Shown here piece by piece: positions 23,197-25,410 of a stretch of 25,410 bases of DNA; the first letter of the stretch is position 1; each line of letters opens with the position of its first letter. The translations under genes were made by a program, and so were the position numbers. Origin of the DNA: a virus; IMG/VR virus record IMGVR_UViG_3300021425_000173, positions 1-25,410 of that record, one strand, 5' to 3'. The notes beneath the pieces were generated by a model that saw nothing but the letters and a program-made list of their open reading frames with translations, made no database searches and was not told the DNA's origin.

Positions 23197-25218
23197 TTAC
23201 CCTACGTTAAAATTGACTAATTGTCGTTTACCATCTACTTCTTGTACTCGTAATTTAGAACCATCTGACATTGTAACAGTTTCATTTGCTTTATATTTTC
23301 CCGAACCTACGTCTGCAACAATTTGTCTATCTGTAGAATTTCCGTATTGTCCTGTATTACTAGATGCCGGAATTGCTGTAGGTAAATTTCCTTTAGCAAG
23401 AGTAGTTCTTAAATCAAGTAAATTTGTTGTTGACGCTGTTAAGTCAGAAATAGCTCCTCCCCCTACTTGTTTGATCGAATTTAAAGTACCGGGTCCTGCT
23501 ATACTATCTATTGCACCTACAATGCTTTGTCCTAAACCAAACGTAACTTGTTTTCCTGCATCAACTACAGCATTAATAAGGCCACCAACACTTGATGAGT
23601 TTATTGATTCTTTTACAGCCGAAACTGCATTTGCTATATCTGTAGGTAATCCTTTTTTTACTTCTGGCTTTTTAACTACGCCCTTATCAGTTGTGGTCGG
23701 TGCTTCTTCTGCTTCTGGAGGTTGAGTGTTGGGCGTTTCTCTCACATCTCGTTTTGTATTTTTCTTAAATGTATCTGGTGTTTTTGCAGGAGTTGCTTTA
23801 GTTTGTTCTTCTTCTTTACTATCTGTTTTTTCAGGAGTAAATGATGTAGGATCTAAATTTTCGTGGCCGTCCCACGGTTCGTGTTGCGGAACTCTAGAAG
23901 GTATATTTGCTTCTGTTGCAGCCGTTGCTGTTGCAGCAGCTGGTCCGTTCATATGAATATTTGCTGCGGTTTCTACGTGATTGCCTGTTGCACTAATATT
24001 GCTCGATCCTCCTACTGTAATTTTGCCATCAGTACCTGCTTTAATTTCCCAATTTGTTGCAGCGGTTTCGTAAATGTTCTTGCCTGCATTAGTGTGTATA
24101 TCTGCTGTTGCGTTAGTAAAGATACTGTTGCCAGCTGTTGTATGAATATCTCTCCCTGCTTCAAAGTTAATATCTCTGTCTGCTTTGAAGTTTAAGTCGT
24201 TTTCTGTGTGTACGCTAATACTGTCTTGTGCATAGATATCAATTTTTCCATTACTTGTTAATTCTATCCAAGTTGTACCTCTTGCATTAGCAATGTAAAT
24301 TAAGTCTTCTGTATTGTGCAGCAAAATTTGATGCCCTGTGCGAGTTCTTAAACGCACAAGTTCATTATGTGGCAATGTAGGATCACCGCCTTTTTCACCA
24401 CCTTCAACATTTATATAAACTGGTGGTCCTTCTTTAGCAGGAGTTTTACGTATTAGTGTTGCATCACCGTCATCAAACACAAGACTAGATCCGCCCAAAC
24501 GATTCTGAGGTACAGGTGTCTGTGCAAAATTTTCACCATAGTTTACTCTTGGTGCTCCTGGTCTTTTATCCTGAGGTCCTGGACTACTAAAACCCATTAC
24601 AGCACTTGGCAATTCTCTCCTTGCACTAGTGCTTGTTAGACCTCGTATTTCGTCTTCAATCAAACCCTGTTCTGTTAATGCATTAACTGCATCTTCATTA
24701 ACAGGTTTAATAAATTGTGTACTATCTCGCCCCTTGCCGTCTTCTAACTTTTTGTTATATTCAACAACAGGTAGTTTTTTTGTTTTATCTTTGCTGTTAA
24801 ATGTACTAGAAACCCAAGGGTCAGGTGTCATAATATTTGTATGATCTTCCGGAATACATCCTAGCCAAAAACCTTCTCCACCTTCAGAAAATATAACTAA
24901 AACTTTTGATCCAATATCCGGTGGCACACCCCACCATCCGTAACTGCGTTGACTGTTGGCTGCACCTTCATTTTTTGAAGTTCCTTCTAATGATGTTACT
25001 CCGTGAAAAGGAGTAAGGTATCTAACAGGTAAAATTTGACCTGGTGCATTTGTAGATTGTCCTGAATTACTTGCAGTTAGAATTTCTACTTCTAAATTAC
25101 CCATATATGTACTGTCAAGGTGATTTCTAACTATTGCAATTACTGGTTGAGATGGAAATTTTTCTTTAAATCCGGCGTTAGTTGTACGTTCTATTTGATT
25201 CTTATTAACTTTATCCAT
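23197..25218 (-). CDS. gp5: Baseplate hub/needle protein gp5 (no lysozyme domain)
   Basis: Gp5 trimers form the central spike that pierces the outer membrane. This copy has 673 residues. Residues ~22-115 form the N-terminal OB-fold: PVIAIVRNHLDSTYMGNLEVE, then PVRYLTPFHG, YGWWGVPPDIGSKVLVIFSE and GFWLGCIPED. A linker follows with IRGLTSTSARRELPSAVMGF and GGSSLVFDDGD. From ~295 to 425 comes the spike beta-helix, starting RTRTGHQILLHN and continuing with short SISVHTENDL, DINFEAGRDI, DIHTNAGKNI units as in gp5/VgrG. RVPQHEPWDGHENLDP at ~441-456 follows. I see no T4-lysozyme-like domain or catalytic motif, which agrees with marine T4-like gp5. The last ~215 residues are a charged Pro/Lys/Glu linker and an Ala/Gly/Ser-rich end of unknown role. 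The ATG is 1 base after the upstream stop; AGGAG lies 12 bases before it. Confidence 0.93.
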   Translation of the reverse strand: MDKVNKNQIERTTNAGFKEKFPSQPVIAIVRNHLDSTYMGNLEVEILTASNSGQSTNAPGQILPVRYLTPFHGVTSLEGTSKNEGAANSQRSYGWWGVPPDIGSKVLVIFSEGGEGFWLGCIPEDHTNIMTPDPWVSSTFNSKDKTKKLPVVEYNKKLEDGKGRDSTQFIKPVNEDAVNALTEQGLIEDEIRGLTSTSARRELPSAVMGFSSPGPQDKRPGAPRVNYGENFAQTPVPQNRLGGSSLVFDDGDATLIRKTPAKEGPPVYINVEGGEKGGDPTLPHNELVRLRTRTGHQILLHNTEDLIYIANARGTTWIELTSNGKIDIYAQDSISVHTENDLNFKADRDINFEAGRDIHTTAGNSIFTNATADIHTNAGKNIYETAATNWEIKAGTDGKITVGGSSNISATGNHVETAANIHMNGPAAATATAATEANIPSRVPQHEPWDGHENLDPTSFTPEKTDSKEEEQTKATPAKTPDTFKKNTKRDVRETPNTQPPEAEEAPTTTDKGVVKKPEVKKGLPTDIANAVSAVKESINSSSVGGLINAVVDAGKQVTFGLGQSIVGAIDSIAGPGTLNSIKQVGGGAISDLTASTTNLLDLRTTLAKGNLPTAIPASSNTGQYGNSTDRQIVADVGSGKYKANETVTMSDGSKLRVQEVDGKRQLVNFNVG

Positions 25219-25219
25219 C

Positions 25220-25410
25220 TTATGTAGAATCTCCTGTTAGTGCAGATGATATATCATTAGCTGTTTGTGTTGCTGAGGTTGAAGCAACTGTTTGAGTATT
25301 TAAGGCCGATGTTATAGCATTGTCTACTAGTTTTGGCGGAATAATTGGAGTCGATAACGCTGAGGATATTGCATTTCCAGCTTCTGCTATTCCTGCATCA
25401 AGTGCAGCAA
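25220..25410 (-). CDS. Unidentified Ala/Ser/Thr-rich protein, C-terminal end (partial)
   Basis: The frame runs open from the window edge to a TAA at 25220-25222, giving the last 63 residues. It is rich in Ala, Ser and Thr with a PIIPPKLVDN stretch and an ATQTANDISSALTGDST end; it could be helical or a low-complexity virion tail. The stop lies 1 base before the gp5 ATG (TAA-G-ATG), so it belongs to the same operon. In T4 the gene before 5 is 53, but nothing visible in this fragment supports that identity. Confidence 0.7.
   Translation of the reverse strand, partial: AALDAGIAEAGNAISSALSTPIIPPKLVDNAITSALNTQTVASTSATQTANDISSALTGDST

Noticed and set aside
23194-23201. GGTAAATA-like sequence upstream of gp25 as a third late promoter
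   Set aside because: The second position does not match NATAAATA and it ends only 4 bases before the ATG, too close to work like the other two.
23180-23725. 181-residue plus-strand open frame
   Set aside because: It lies antisense to gp5 along its C-terminal part, has no Shine-Dalgarno, and its composition mirrors the sense codons.
24300-24860. T4-type lysozyme domain in gp5 (linker of ~175 residues)
   Set aside because: The length is similar, but the segment is Pro/Gly-rich and carries gp5 linker motifs (IRGLTSTSARRE, FDDGD) rather than lysozyme catalytic motifs.

Overview
The window is an AT-rich stretch of the structural gene cluster of a T4-like contractile-tailed bacteriophage (myovirus), most likely marine and of the cyanophage/pelagiphage kind. 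This rests on the protein families seen: a gp5-type baseplate hub/needle protein without a lysozyme domain, gp25, a gp6-type baseplate wedge protein, a giant structural protein of a style I associate with marine T4-like phages, and fibre proteins ending in a tail collar domain. The host cannot be read from the sequence. No integrase, tRNA, CRISPR array or insertion sequence is visible.

All credible genes lie on the minus strand and are read from right to left. In order of transcription they are: the C-terminal end of an Ala/Ser/Thr-rich protein (25220-25410, cut by the window edge); gp5 (23197-25218); gp25 (22743-23189); gp6 (19206-22685); a 5149-residue giant (3757-19206); an unrecognised 204-residue protein (3120-3734); a 677-residue short-tail-fibre-like protein with a C-terminal collar domain (1083-3116); and the N-terminal part of a paralogous fibre protein (1-1079, cut by the edge). 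Coding density is nearly complete: the largest gap is 57 bases, upstream of gp6, and there is no gene-free stretch over 300 bases.

Two short gaps carry a NATAAATA octamer, the form described for T4-like late promoters. One is upstream of gp6 and one overlaps the giant gene's stop codon, just upstream of the 204-residue gene. They suggest two late transcription units in the second half of the cluster: gp6 plus the giant, then the 204-residue protein plus the fibres. The other junctions are 1-8 bases or a 1-base overlap, as expected for translational coupling.

Functionally the cluster should build the baseplate and its host-facing parts. Gp5 forms the central hub and needle, and gp25 and gp6 form the conserved inner wedge. 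The giant sits where T4 has gene 7 and may replace or extend several outer-wedge proteins. The collar and fibre proteins bind the host surface. The main point of interest is the giant: it carries seven FG-GAP-like blades that can be assembled into one beta-propeller, interrupted by an insertion of about 575 residues, with scattered carbohydrate-binding-like modules, a pair of Gly-rich modules and a TIG/IPT-like domain near the C-terminus.
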